NCBI RefSeq assembly: GCF_016086655.4
Contig: NC_052137.2
Coordinates: 6,262,001-6,326,000, forward strand
Reading direction: 5' to 3'
Source: Lepeophtheirus salmonis
Taxonomy: Eukaryota > Arthropoda > Copepoda > Siphonostomatoida > Caligidae
DNA length: 64,000 nucleotides
Part shown: piece by piece, positions 34,051-44,098 of the stretch
Position numbering within the stretch: position 1 is the first letter of the stretch
How the letters are laid out: each line of letters begins with the position of its first letter
Position numbers and translations under genes: made by a program
The notes under the pieces: generated by a model
What the model was told of the DNA's origin: nothing
Seen by the model: only the letters and a program-made list of their open reading frames with translations
The model's database searches: none

Positions 34051-34655
34051 AACCCTTTTTGTGTATAGGATTTTTACATACAAACTTCGCAGCCCTTCTA
34101 TGTATAGAACTTAACCTTAGAATATTATAGGTATCCTTCATGGTGAAGTATTCATTAAATAAGACTCTGATGTTTCTTTTAATAAAATTAACATTTTTAA
34201 GTGGTCTTTTTTTACTCTTTGATTAATTGATGACGTTTTAATTTTTGAATGTAAAGTTTTGCCTTCGTTTTATTCTCCACTACTATTTTTGAAATTCAAT
34301 TATAATGCCATTAAAAGATGCCTCATAATATAAAGTATAAATTAAAAAGTATTTTGTAGAATGTAAAGAAAATTCCAAATAAAGGTAAAAAATAGTTAAA
34401 CAACAAAAATACATATATTAGTAGTAATATCAATAGATATGGTCCGATTCTACTTTTAACACTTTTTTGATATATTTTTTAATTAAATATACTTTGCTCA
34501 TAGTAAGTGATAGGTTTCGGGGAGGTTATTTTCTTCTCGAACTGAGTAGACACGGGTAATTGGGGAAACCCAAGGTATTTTAATACCGATGAGTAGTGAT
34601 GTGTAGGTCCTTATTTCGGTGGCAAAACGTATACAGTTTCGTTACTTTGAACTTA
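34051..34655. other. AT-rich spacer
   Basis: Nothing recognised. Confidence 0.4.
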
Positions 34656-35065
34656 ACAAAAAAAAAAATGGGTGGAAGGAGCCTTGTTTGGCTCAAAATG
34701 TCACTTTTGACACCACCAGTAATGAAAGAAACCTTTCCCTCCTTTACAAGGCTCGTTTGACTGAGTCTCTTGAATTCTTTTTTGATACTTTTGCCCCCCT
34801 GATATCAACCCCAATGACTAGACTTACACTGAGGTTCTCAAAGGCCACTGTCAGCAAGCACAGGGAAGCCATGACCGAGGACTACATCTGCCTTCCGCCG
34901 TCGTACGGAAATCATTACTACTGCCAAGAGCATTAATGCTTAAGAGAGCTCAGACACACATCTATATATAGTATTAACTTAGTTGAAATCCTATAGTTAA
35001 TTAATACATTATGTCTTGTTTAAAATTTTGGATTCAAAGTGTTCAGATTTTAATGGATCAAACGG
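34656..35065 (+). mobile_element. Mariner deletion family F6, copy 3, 5'-truncated
   Basis: Starts within the family at KKMGGRSLVWLKMSLL-like text, then MKETFPSLLYKARLTESLEF across the shared junction. A tail with ATVSKHREAMTEDYICLP (about 34848-34900) follows, then the right end with reversed CCGTTTGATCCATTAAAATC. The left third of the element, including the HTH, is missing. Confidence 0.75.
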
Positions 35066-35129
35066 TATTGAGGGTTTTCTCATCTCATTTGAGATAGGCA
35101 ATGGATATACAACGGTTTGCACAACGGAA

Positions 35130-35714
35130 GCTTCAGATCTTCCCCTCGGCATTTGTAGTCGAGGTGGTTAGCATCAGGGATGTATGGTGGCCAAAAGTGT
35201 CAAAAAAGTGTTCAAAAGACTAATTCAAAAGAGTTTTGCAACTGAGGAGATGGGTTTCTTTCAATGCTGGTGTCAAAAGTGTCCTCTCTGCCCTCACGAG
35301 GCTCTTTCCATCCATTTTTTATAGCTGTCTGGACATTCGTGTGTGAAAGTCCGAGATACCTTGTATGACCCTCATTGACTTGATCAGATTGGCCTGGGTT
35401 GTTGGCTTTAATTCGTCCTGGTCGAGTTTGGCCTTTTTGACAGAGCCCTTCTTCCTCTCCAACGTTTCGGTCTTGCTGACTGCGTAGACAGGGGTCCTGG
35501 ATACGCCCAACTGCTTGGAGTGAGTGAGTGTAAATTTGTCAATCCCCTTCAAGTGTCATTTTCTCGATATATTCGTAAGCTAGAGAGCTCAGGTTTTTTT
35601 ATTTTGTAACTAATTCTTTATCCTTTAATATATAGAAATATCAATAAATTTATATGACTCAACCTTCCCTAATTATTGAATAAGTAAGTGTTCAGATTTC
35701 AATGGACAACCCGG
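35130..35714 (-). mobile_element. Mariner deletion family F6, copy 4, 3'-truncated
   Basis: The reversed end CCGGGTTGTCCATTGAAATC lies at 35714 with TA beyond. The minus strand begins MKGIDKFTLTHSKQLGVSRT near 35550, then ETLERKKGSVKKAKLDQDEL and KSMRVIQGISDFHTRM; the 5' half is rather well kept. The family junction is near 35200, followed by a PPYIPDANHLDYKCRGEDLK block. The C-terminal 150 bp and tail end are missing. It faces copy 3 tail to tail, 65 bp apart. Confidence 0.75.
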
Positions 35715-36474
35715 TACCAGTTGATGAGGTTTATTGCTTAAAATCAAGCCGATTCATTGGAATTTGAAGTCGACACAGATTTTTTTTTTTTTTGAATTTG
35801 AGTCAAGTCGAAAAATCATCGACTCAAGTTGTGTCCAAACCATTCGATAATTGTTCGAGTCAATATACCAATGGCATACTATGGAATACTGAAAATTCTT
35901 ACGGCTTACAACCCTGTTGACGTCTTTCAATGTTATCATATTTTCTATGGTATTCCCTCAGACGTGGGCGCCCTGCGCAATTTGGACAATAATATTTATA
36001 TAAAACGTCATGACAGCTAAGATATTCATCTTCCAAACCTTCTCCGAATTTTTAGGAGGACAAAGTTCATTTTCAGGTTCTTTTATTTTTACATATGAAT
36101 AGGTCATATTTTTTTCAATTCTAGCAATTAAACCTATATGTAAAATATATTATTTTTCGTTGATAAAACTGTTTTTTGTACATTTCAAATAAATAGCGAA
36201 GACACCTCCATTGAACATAGGTGGGCGCATCAACAATACTACCGTCACATAAATATCCTTACTCCATCCTGGAAATCAACTCTCTTAAGACCTAAACCTT
36301 TAAATGTACACACGTACAGATTTAGGACTTAAAACTTGGAGTATCATGGCTAAATTACGAAACATGTGATTTTTATTAAATCAAGAAAAGACGACTGATA
36401 ACCAATTTGTGATATGTATCAATACCGTATTTAGTTATATTTTTTACTCAATAAATATCATCGTTTACAAGCAA
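35715..36474. other. Spacer with TCGACTCAAGT-type repeats
   Basis: A GAGTCAAGTCGAAAAATCAT and CATCGACTCAAGTTGTG pair near 35800-35835, and similar strings around 51530-51565, hint at another decayed dispersed repeat. No gene was seen. Confidence 0.35.
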
Positions 36475-36810
36475 TAACAGCCTACCCACTCAGGGGAACA
36501 GATTGGGTGCTTTTTGACGATGAAGGCCGTTCCCATGGAGTACCACGCTGTCCTGATGGAAGATAGGAAATGAATCCAAATTTGGACGGAAGGTGCAACA
36601 AACATTGTTATCTAAGACGCTCTAAACTGAAAAGTCCTGAGGATAAGGCCAGTACTGGCGGACGGCAAGAAGTCCACCGTTTTATTGCCAGGGAATGGAC
36701 TTTTTGATATTATAGGCAGTCCGAAATGAGATGCCAACAGTCTCTGTACCCTTCTTGGCAGAGACTCCGGTACGGAGGAGATCGGACAAGCGTTTTTTTT
36801 GGTTTTATTT
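36475..36810 (-). mobile_element. Mariner HTH-to-tail deletion remnant
   Basis: The minus strand reads LLRTGVSAKKGTETVGISFR then TAYNIKKSIP (36690-36795), a mariner HTH. It passes directly to QYWPYPQDFSVXSVLDNNVC near 36600-36660, equivalent to the block around the third catalytic residue, and to RPNLDS. All of the catalytic core in between is missing. No terminal repeats were seen. Confidence 0.6.
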
Positions 36811-36989
36811 CGCTGTTGCTTCAATATTTTTACACTTTGAGACGTATGATAAAAGCAAAACTTGTTATAGTTCTCGTTTGGCTGCGGAAAATAGCGGTAT
36901 GAAAGCGGAAATAAAGGCTGATGCAAGTTTTGAGTCCTCACTAAAAATGTATTTTGCCAACTTTTTCGTTTAAATGTTCCGTTGATCAA

Positions 36990-37685
36990 AACTACTTATA
37001 AATATTTATACGGTTGTCTCTGTAACTATAAACAATTTTTTTGAAAAAAACATCACGTTTTCAGCAAATACAAAATAGAAAATTTAAAATACGAAGAATA
37101 ATACAAAAACATTAATTTAAAGTTTACTTGAAGGAATGCAAAAAATAAACTTGAATGGTAGATGATGGTATATTTGTCTATTTTTCTCTTCTTCATTTAA
37201 ACACCCACTCTTTAAACATACCTTTTTTACTCTTTGAAGAATAAAAGAGTATTATTTTTTTGTTTTGAAAATTGTGATGAAACTTGCTTCATTTTTATGG
37301 TTTGATGAGCGCCTTGTTTGTCATTGTTTTCTAAGGTTTCTTTTGCCTTTGAGCATCCGAACTTTTAAAGTCCTTTATCAAGTGAGAGCTGATGGTCGTT
37401 TTCTTAATTTGGTATGTTAATAGAAAATTATCTCTCTGCAAAACTTTACTGCCTATGCAAAAATACATTATTTTGCTGCAAAATGTTACATGAATAATTT
37501 TTCTCTTATCCTTTGTAGTATTCCTTAAGGCACTTACATATATGCAGTACAAACAAGTTATTAAAATAATATCTCATTCATTAGGGCCTTGATTCTATGT
37601 ATGTATAATATTACAATTTACAGGCCCAATGAATGAAAGTTTGATAATGCACAAAAAAATATTTAATAAAATATATTTATAGATA
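36990..37685. other. AT-rich stretch, nothing recognised
   Basis: No features supported. Confidence 0.4.
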
Positions 37686-37689
37686 GGTA

Positions 37690-38230
37690 TTTGTGTTGGG
37701 CTTTGGTCTAAGAACCCGGGACCGGTTTGATAGTGTTATGCTTTTAAATGGACCAAACCATTTCATTCCTTTAAAAAAGTTCGGTCCATATCATTCTGTA
37801 AGAAAAATTGGCTGAGTAAGAGTCTCATTTCTAATTCGGTTTAGATGGATTGTTAGTAATGTCATGTATGTTTATATATGTAAGTATTAGTGTCGGATTT
37901 TGGTCTCAAAACGTTATGCCTTTAAGCTGACCAAACTAATTTGGTCCTTTAAAGAAGTTCCATCTAGATTGATATCAAAAAAACAATTGGTCTGAATCTA
38001 TTTATTTTCAAATTCAAAATTTTCTATAGATGAATTGTTGATGATGACATCATGTGTAACTTAAAATTGTGCATCTGACCTACCACGACGTCATATGAAA
38101 TTAAATGTCGTATATTAATCAGGACTCTGGAGAAAATCGGTCCATTGATTGAGACCGAAAAAAATCAATATATTCTGTGTATGACCAAACAAATCTGTCT
38201 GAATAGTGTTCATGTCGAATTCAGTTTAGA
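37690..38230 (+). repeat. R-C repeat, longest copy with an internal tandem duplication
   Basis: Two direct units: GGGCTTTGGTCTAAGAACCC with TTATGCTTTTAAATGGACCA (37697-37860), and TCGGATTTTGGTCTCAAAAC with TTATGCCTTTAAGCTGACCA (37891-38040). They are followed by TGATGACATCATGTGTAACT, CACGACGTCATATGAAATTA and GAGAAAATCGGTCCATTGAT. The parts occur separately elsewhere (22645, 25070, 26305, 59700). No coding capacity was seen. It could be an internally repeated non-coding element. Confidence 0.6.
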
Positions 38231-38309
38231 CTGATTCAATAGATGGTATATATGAGTATAAATAGTGTTATAGGCGTCTCGTCAAACTCAATTTTGGGTC
38301 ATCATGGTC

Positions 38310-38705
38310 AAGATGAAGGAGCTCAGTGTCTTGTGAATACCTACAGTGAAGGAAAAGGTTACAAGGCCATTTCAAAGGAGTGTGATGTTCATGTGAGACA
38401 GTCCAGAGCATAATTAACAAACACAAAAGGTTCTACACTACTAAAAATCCTAGCGGGCATGGCAGGAAGCGTAGGGAGTCCCCTAATTTTACCTGAAAAT
38501 TATGCCTAGAGGTCAACAAGAACCCCCAGACAACAACTAAGACCCTAATGGGAACGCTTGATTAGGCAAGACAAAGGTGTCACGCGCCACTAACGAGCGA
38601 GTCTTGTACAGAGGAGGTATCCATGGGCGTAGCCTACGGAAGACACCGGTGCTCAGGAAAAATCATGAAGACGCTCGCCTGGCATTTGCTAAAGGGTTAT
38701 CTGAA
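38310..38705 (+). mobile_element. Tc1 (DD34E-type) transposase N-terminal third, truncated
   Basis: Starts MVKMKELS at 38310. It continues in shifted frames with KGYKAISKE, TVQSIINKHKRFYTTKNPSG and HGRKRRESPNFT, then LEVNKNPQTTTKTLMGTL, and finally VSRATNERVLYRGGIHGRSL and RKTPVLRKNHEDARLAFAKG. This order (paired HTH domains with a GRPR-like hook and the 'NPxTTxxxL' and 'R..P.L...H...RL.FA' motifs) is that of Tc1 transposases, particularly those common in fish and amphibians, and is unlike every other lineage in the window. The copy stops before the first catalytic Asp, and no ends were found. Confidence 0.8.
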
Positions 38706-39272
38706 GCATAGTCCCAGCTTTTGGTCAACCGTCTTATGATATAGATGAGAAAAGTTGGAAATATTAAAAATGACAAAAATTAACAAGGTTATGGATAATT
38801 TTGAGGACAAGTGTGCCATATAGTGGTGAAACTCGGTCCTAGAATGCATTTTCTTCCTTGTTGAGTCTTTAGTGATTTTTTCTATACGGATTTGCACGAA
38901 TATTTTGGTACTGCCTACGATCTGAGACCTCAAGCCTAATTGAATTCGTTTTCAAAAAGTGACCCGATGTTTCATGTAACCTTTTAAAGAAATAAAACTC
39001 TAATTTTAATTTTTTGTGTTTTGTCTCTGATAATAAAAAAAAATATTTGTCATCTATAAAAAACATTGAAGACGCAATTATATAATTTGACTTCACCCAC
39101 ACTGGAAAATACATTCTGGCACCGCTGCTCTGTAAAACATTCCCTGGCTACAAAAGTTGAAAAATCATTTTTTTTGAATTCCCTCCCATTTTCTGATTGC
39201 ATCAAATACTAAAATTTCTAAGAATTTTCTCCGATACCAATACGATACAGATATAAGATATTTTACTCCATA
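38706..39272. other. AT-rich spacer
   Basis: Nothing recognised. Confidence 0.4.
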
Positions 39273-40265
39273 CTGAGAAGTACATACATTAAAATCTTAA
39301 CTCTTTGAATTTTACACTTTATTATTTAACAATAGAATGTCAACATAATTAATACTATAAATAGATGTGTATGTGAGCTCTCTTAATCATTAATGTTCCA
39401 GCCCTTAGATCAGCGTACCAGTGCTGGCTGACAGTGGCTTTGAGGGTCTCGGTGTTTGGATGAAGGGTACTGTAGGACTTCCTTTCGTTATGTACCCAGA
39501 AGGTGTAGTCCAAGGGGTTGGCATGAGGGCTGTAGGGGGGCCAAAAGTTTTTAGGCCAGAAGTCAATGTTATTGACTAACCATTCATGGGCCTTTTTTAT
39601 TTGTGAGCGGGCACAACATCATCCTACTGGGAAACTATATTTTCAGCAGGATTGTTTGCGTGCATCCACGGTTAAAGGCGAAGGTAGTCACATACTCAAA
39701 CCCCGTGAACTTGTAACCGACTGGGAACCACACCAAAGGTCTGCCTTGTCGTCAGGGACCACAACGCCCATGTACATGGTAGAGGCAGGGTCACTTTGTG
39801 GTATTTTGTGTCCTTATTTATTCATCTATATCTACAAGGGTTTAGTAACTGTCTTTCTGTTATGTATTGACTTTTATTTACTTTAGATCATGACGTAGGG
39901 ATTTGTTTTAAATAGATAGTAATGTACCTTGTGTTTTTCGAGTTGGTATATTTTAATAGTCATATGTATGTACATCCTTTTAAATGTAATCTCTTTTAGA
40001 ATATATGTTTTAGTGTATGATTGTACCCCCAATCCAAAGGTGTTCTTATTGACTTTACTCCGGTTTGCTTCCGTCTTTGGTATTGTTCGTGTATTACACT
40101 TTCTGTCATTCCAGAGTTAAGGAACTCTAGTTTTTTGTTTTGTTTTTTTGTAACTATTTGCTTATGCTTTTATATGTACAAATATGAATTAATTCAAATA
40201 ACTCAACCTTTTTAATTATTCCATTATTGAATTAGTAAGCGTTCAGATTTCAATGCACCACCCTG
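39273..40265 (-). mobile_element. F6 family, least deleted copy, with catalytic middle retained
   Basis: Both ends are present: left CTGAGAAGTACATACATTAA, reversed right CAGGGTGGTGCATTGAAATC; TA on both sides. The minus strand tail has TETLKATVSQHWYADL (39395-39450) and ANPLDYTFWVHNERKSYS (39460-39540). Unlike the other F6 copies it continues into WLVNNIDFWPKNFWPPYS and a QQDD-VPAHK-like block (39610-39640), then a MGVVVPDD-like segment near 39760. The HTH half is missing: about 39840-40100 holds sequence I cannot match to the family, and the leader resumes near 40105. Confidence 0.7.
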
Positions 40266-40960
40266 TATAACAGCTTTGTGATTTCTTGTCTTGTGCATAC
40301 TTAAACGCTATAATTATGCGTAATAAACTTGGATTTTTTTTTATATATAAAAAAGTGTATTTTTTATCTTCAATTATTTATTTTTTTTCAAATATTTGTA
40401 CGGAAATTGAGTGATGAAAAAAAAAAAGAAGCCTTAAATGATTTGTGGGTTACTTAAATAGGTATACAGCAGTCATATTGGTTAGTGACATACCCAAAGT
40501 ATTACTCATGATTTCATTTCATTGTTATTCTATGAACATAACTAAAAAAAAATATTTCATAAATAAGCATCGAATACCTTTCTTCCCTCAACTATAAAGG
40601 AATTTTTCAATTAGCATTTGTATATTTTGTCCGTCTACAAATTTTTAATAGGTTTTTTTTTTTTTTTTGAAAATTTGTTGTTACAATGCTGCGAATTTTA
40701 TCTCGCAAATTATACAATATGTGAAATACATTTCCAAGTTTTTTTATTATTTATCCTCAAAGGCTCTTTTAATCAGTGGATTCTCTCAAGTGGAAAACAT
40801 GAAGCTCCTTCAAGTTCTTCACAATGCTTATATGCAATATGTAAAGAATCTAAACTACTTCAAGTGTCATTATTAATGATAACGAAGATGTCATCCTTAA
40901 AGGAAAAAAAATGCAGAAACTAACCAAGTCTGATGCAATATCACTTCTGTTGGGATGATT
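40266..40960. other. AT-rich stretch, nothing recognised
   Basis: Open frames here (for example 40618-40923) are low-complexity and show no family motif. Confidence 0.35.
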
Positions 40961-41470
40961 CATAGATTCTACAGGGCTTTGGAGATAAATGACGATTTTT
41001 TCAAATGTCTATATCTCGGCTCCCACTTTGAATTTTGCGCTAAAAAATCCTTTTCTACAACTGAAGAATTCTTTCTTTCATATAAAACTTTTTTTTAAAG
41101 AGCAGGCCAAGGCCATAACAGCTTACTACTATCCAAAGCTTTTGAACTATTTGAAGCACAACAGGGGCTCAAAAGTCATTGTGGACATCCATGAGAAAGA
41201 GCTTGTGGTGGAGACTGAAATTAATCGACAAAATGCAAGAGTCATCATTGTAATCTGACTGAAGTCCCACCAGTTTTGGAGTCCATAAATTTAGTAAAAT
41301 TCATGGCTTTTGGAGCTGTGGTTAGCGGTGGTTCCATTATGCACCATATTTCATCGAAGCTGGACTTAAAATCAACACAGCTGGGTACCTGAAGATCCTG
41401 TTGGACGTCCTGCTATCCTGGATGGAGGATTAAAAAATTCAAGGAAGCAATTGCAAAAATACAGAGTGCA
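40960..41470 (+). mobile_element. maT-like transposase middle part (first catalytic region)
   Basis: The plus strand has AKAITAYYYPKLLNYLKHNR near 41105-41165, then GSKVIVDIHEKELVVETEIN and RQNARVIIV. The FSDEKxFxVD position reads VDIHEKELVVE, so the first catalytic block is damaged. After a stop it continues VPPVLESINLVKFMAFGAVV and GLKINTAGYLKILLDVLLSW followed by MED (41345-41430). It stops before the second Asp. A HTH is not recognisable upstream, and no ends were found. Confidence 0.65.
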
Positions 41471-41544
41471 AACTATATCAAATAACCAATTCAATTTTAA
41501 AAGAAAATGCATATTCTCTAAATTAATAATCTGGTTTTAATAAA

Positions 41545-42680
41545 AACAATTGGCAAATCAATTCTAAATAATAAAAAAAACTATTATTATTCAATATAAT
41601 CGCCTTTGGTGATAATAATGGATCCGGCTTTACTTTGGAAACGGGAACAGGTCTCCTTTAGCAGATTCCAGAATTCATCCTGGATCCTGGATATCAGCTC
41701 CAATTTTACGCTGTAGCAGGGTCTGTTAGTGTCTTGCTTAACTGTCCCCTACAAAAATAAGATCACAGGATTGAGGACCGATGAGTTGGGAGGCCAAACA
41801 AAGTTAAACAAAAATTATGACAACCAAGTTTTCTTACCATTGTGACTTTGGTCTGGATTCAGAATCCCCTCAATACTCTTCCAACTAATTCCTGACTCCC
41901 CAGACAAAGAACTTGTCCAATTGTTTGAAGTTTTCAATCTCGACAGTGTCTCGTCCGGCGCGGATTGCAAAAATAGCACTCTGCCTTTTCCACGACTGTG
42001 GAATAAATACTTTGTTGGTCCATACTGTTTTTTTTAACTGACACTAAACATTTTTGGCTTTCCTCTAAAATAGGGATGCCCAACTTTTTAATATAATGGG
42101 CGGCGGCACTGCAACTTGAAATATTTTAATTGGCCAAAGAACCTATTAAATTAAATTTCATGAAAAATCTCTTAATAATACAAAACTATTTACTACCACA
42201 TATTTATTTCAAAGAGACCTAATCTAATATTTCCAGGTCAAACCGCTTCAAAAAAGGACATTCTGACAACTATTCTGCATTATTATATTTGGGGAGGGTG
42301 TTGAATGAAAAAAAAAAAAAAAAATCCCAGAGCGATAATTTTTCAAAAATTCCTTTATTTAGAAATTATTTTTAATGTTTGTAAATATTATGTGCATTCT
42401 ACACGTTTTGATGATTTTTTGATAATTTTCCTAAAAAATACTACTGGAAGTGAGAATAAGTAGTGGACCATACTCTAACATTAAGTAGGTCGCAATGTGA
42501 CTCTTGGCCCACAGATTGGACATCCCTACCCTAAAACAACAAAAAACGTCCTTCCTGCACATACGTTTAAAGTCTATTGTTGAACAACAGCTGCACACTG
42601 TATAACCAATGGACTATTAAACATAAGATAATGCAAATTTTTTACTTTTGACCGCCTTTCAGCGTTGCAAATATATTGAT
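41545..42680 (-). mobile_element. Mariner HTH-to-tail deletion element interrupted by a hAT MITE
   Basis: Minus strand: a leader at 42530-42680, interrupted by the hAT element at 42071-42528, resumes at 42070. A HTH follows with SAIFAIRAGRDTVEIENFKQ and LDKFFVWGVRN at 41895-41985. It is joined to a WPPNSSVLNP-like block near 41790 and the tail KLELISRIQDEFWNLLKETC, then ending ITKGDYIE at 41600. The catalytic core between the HTH and NSPDLNP is missing, the same kind of deletion as at 36475. Confidence 0.65.
42071..42528. mobile_element. hAT-type MITE with 8-bp target duplication
   Basis: A 458-bp element. The left end TAGGGATGCCCAACTTTTTA and reversed right end TAGGGATGTCCAATCTGTGG are inverted. 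It is flanked by CTCTAAAA (left) and CCCTAAAA (right), an 8-bp duplication with one mismatch. It contains GGGCGGCGGCACTGCAACTT and, reversed, GGGCCAAGAGTCACATTGCG, resembling the GGGCC-rich ends of Charlie/hAT elements. No coding region is present. It lies inside the mariner derivative at 41545-42680 and is therefore younger than that element. Confidence 0.85.
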
Positions 42681-43239
42681 TCGTCAAAATATTTGCTGAA
42701 ACCATGTGTTGTTTCTAAAAATTAAATAATAGAAGGAAATCATTCATTTTTATCAATATCAGAAAAACATTCAATCATTTACTTTGAAGTAATAAAAAAT
42801 ATCAATTTCTAGCCTTTGATTTTGACCAATTTAAAGAAGGAAACAAGATTTCTCTTCTTAGAAATGCCAAAGATTCGAATTTAAAAAAATTGAAACACCA
42901 GGATCACGCATCAACTTAGTAAAGATTTTGTGGTTCGACAGACTCTACAGGCATTTAATTGAAAGCACTTCAAAAATACCATTTTTTATATCTCTAGAAA
43001 TAATTTTCTAATCAGAAAATACATCAAAAAAACTTTGTAATTCAATCGTATTTGAACTAGCGAGCTATTCATATACATTGAATCCACACATTTGATTTAT
43101 GATACAGAGTGAACCTTTGAAATAATATACACTTGAACATTTAATGTATTAAAAACAAACGTTTTGTGTTATTTAATGGATACAAAAAAACAACATGCAT
43201 AATGAATTTGCTTTTTCTTTCTTTCTGTTCATATTAATA
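42681..43239. other. AT-rich spacer
   Basis: Nothing recognised. Confidence 0.4.
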
Positions 43240-43907
43240 CAGGATGGCCTAGATAAATTGGGAAAATATTTAAAGGGTGATAACAAACAAACTAGATGGA
43301 GTATAACCATATTTTTTTATTATTTGAACGCTAAATTTAATCAAATACACTTATTCATAATAAGATCCGCCTCTCTTCATAACATTGGCCACACGACACT
43401 AAAAGTTTTGTTATTACTTGACGACCTTGTGCGGATCTAGCTTTGCCATTTTCGGGTGATGGACTTATTCAGAGCCTCCACAGACGAATGATACTTAAAT
43501 AAAATCTTATTGGTTCAGGTCCAGGCTGTTTGAAGGCCAAAAAATCAGGATCCAAAAATGAAGACATTTTGTTGCCAAGACATCCTACACTTTTTTGGGA
43601 TTGTGGGTCGGTGCACTATCTTACTCGAAGGTGTAATTTCGTCCTTGTCTAATTCATCCATCCAGGGAATGTAAATTAAAAATTCAAGACCAGAACCAGT
43701 GCAATGACAATGCTGGATCGGCACCAGGTCGCCTGGACCTGCTACATATTCCAGCACCATGTGGCCGAGGTTATGAAGAGAGGTAGATCCCATTATGAAT
43801 AATTTAAGGTGATTAAATATAGCTTTCAAATAATTTATGGTTCTACTGTATTTAGTTCGTTCGTTATAGGCTTTAAATATTTTCCCAATTTATCTGGACC
43901 ATCCTGT
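43240..43907 (-). mobile_element. Fold-back mariner family (FB), copy d, best preserved
   Basis: A 668-bp element with TA on both sides. The first and last 200 or so bases are inverted repeats of each other: left CAGGATGGCCTAGATAAATT, reversed right CAGGATGGTCCAGATAAATT. Matching continues through AAAATATTTAAAG, GATAACAAACAAACTAGAT / TATAACGAACGAACTAAAT, CTCTCTTCATAACxTxGGCC and the CTTGTGCGGATC / CTGGTGCCGATC block. On the minus strand the unpaired centre encodes YIPWMDELDKDEITPSSK (43640-43690), then in another frame the QDSAPxH block, then LATKCLHFW-like text. The C-terminal tail lies in the left arm. It lies about 190 bp upstream of the SDR gene. Confidence 0.9.
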
Positions 43908-44087
43908 ATATTGAACTTCCTATAATGTAAGGAACTTGTTCCACATAGAGGAAATTTTTTTCTTGGCAACAAGAAACGATGTATACATATGTTATTTGTA
44001 CACTCTTGGGTACACACTATTTAGACTTGATACGCCTCACATTTATTCTAGTGTATGTATAGATGATTAATTCCATTTGATTTTCTC

Positions 44088-44098
44088 AGTCACCCGCC
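44088..44098 (+). promoter_or_regulatory. Likely 3' splice site and strong start context of the SDR gene
   Basis: TTTGATTTTCTCAG ends at 44089, a good 3' splice acceptor (pyrimidine tract then CAG). It is followed nine bases later by the initiation context CCGCCATGG, with G at +4. If used, the 5' UTR is split and the promoter lies upstream of, or within, the neighbouring transposon-rich DNA. This is inferred from consensus only. Confidence 0.45.

Noticed and set aside
35754..36020. Overlapping small frames on both strands
   Set aside because: No motif; region looks like decayed repeat sequence.
39929..40215. Hydrophobic open frames that look like small membrane proteins
   Set aside because: Hydrophobicity follows from T-rich sequence; no conserved motif, no start context, inside a transposon copy.
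40618..40923. 101-residue open frame
   Set aside because: Low-complexity T/A-rich translation without family resemblance.
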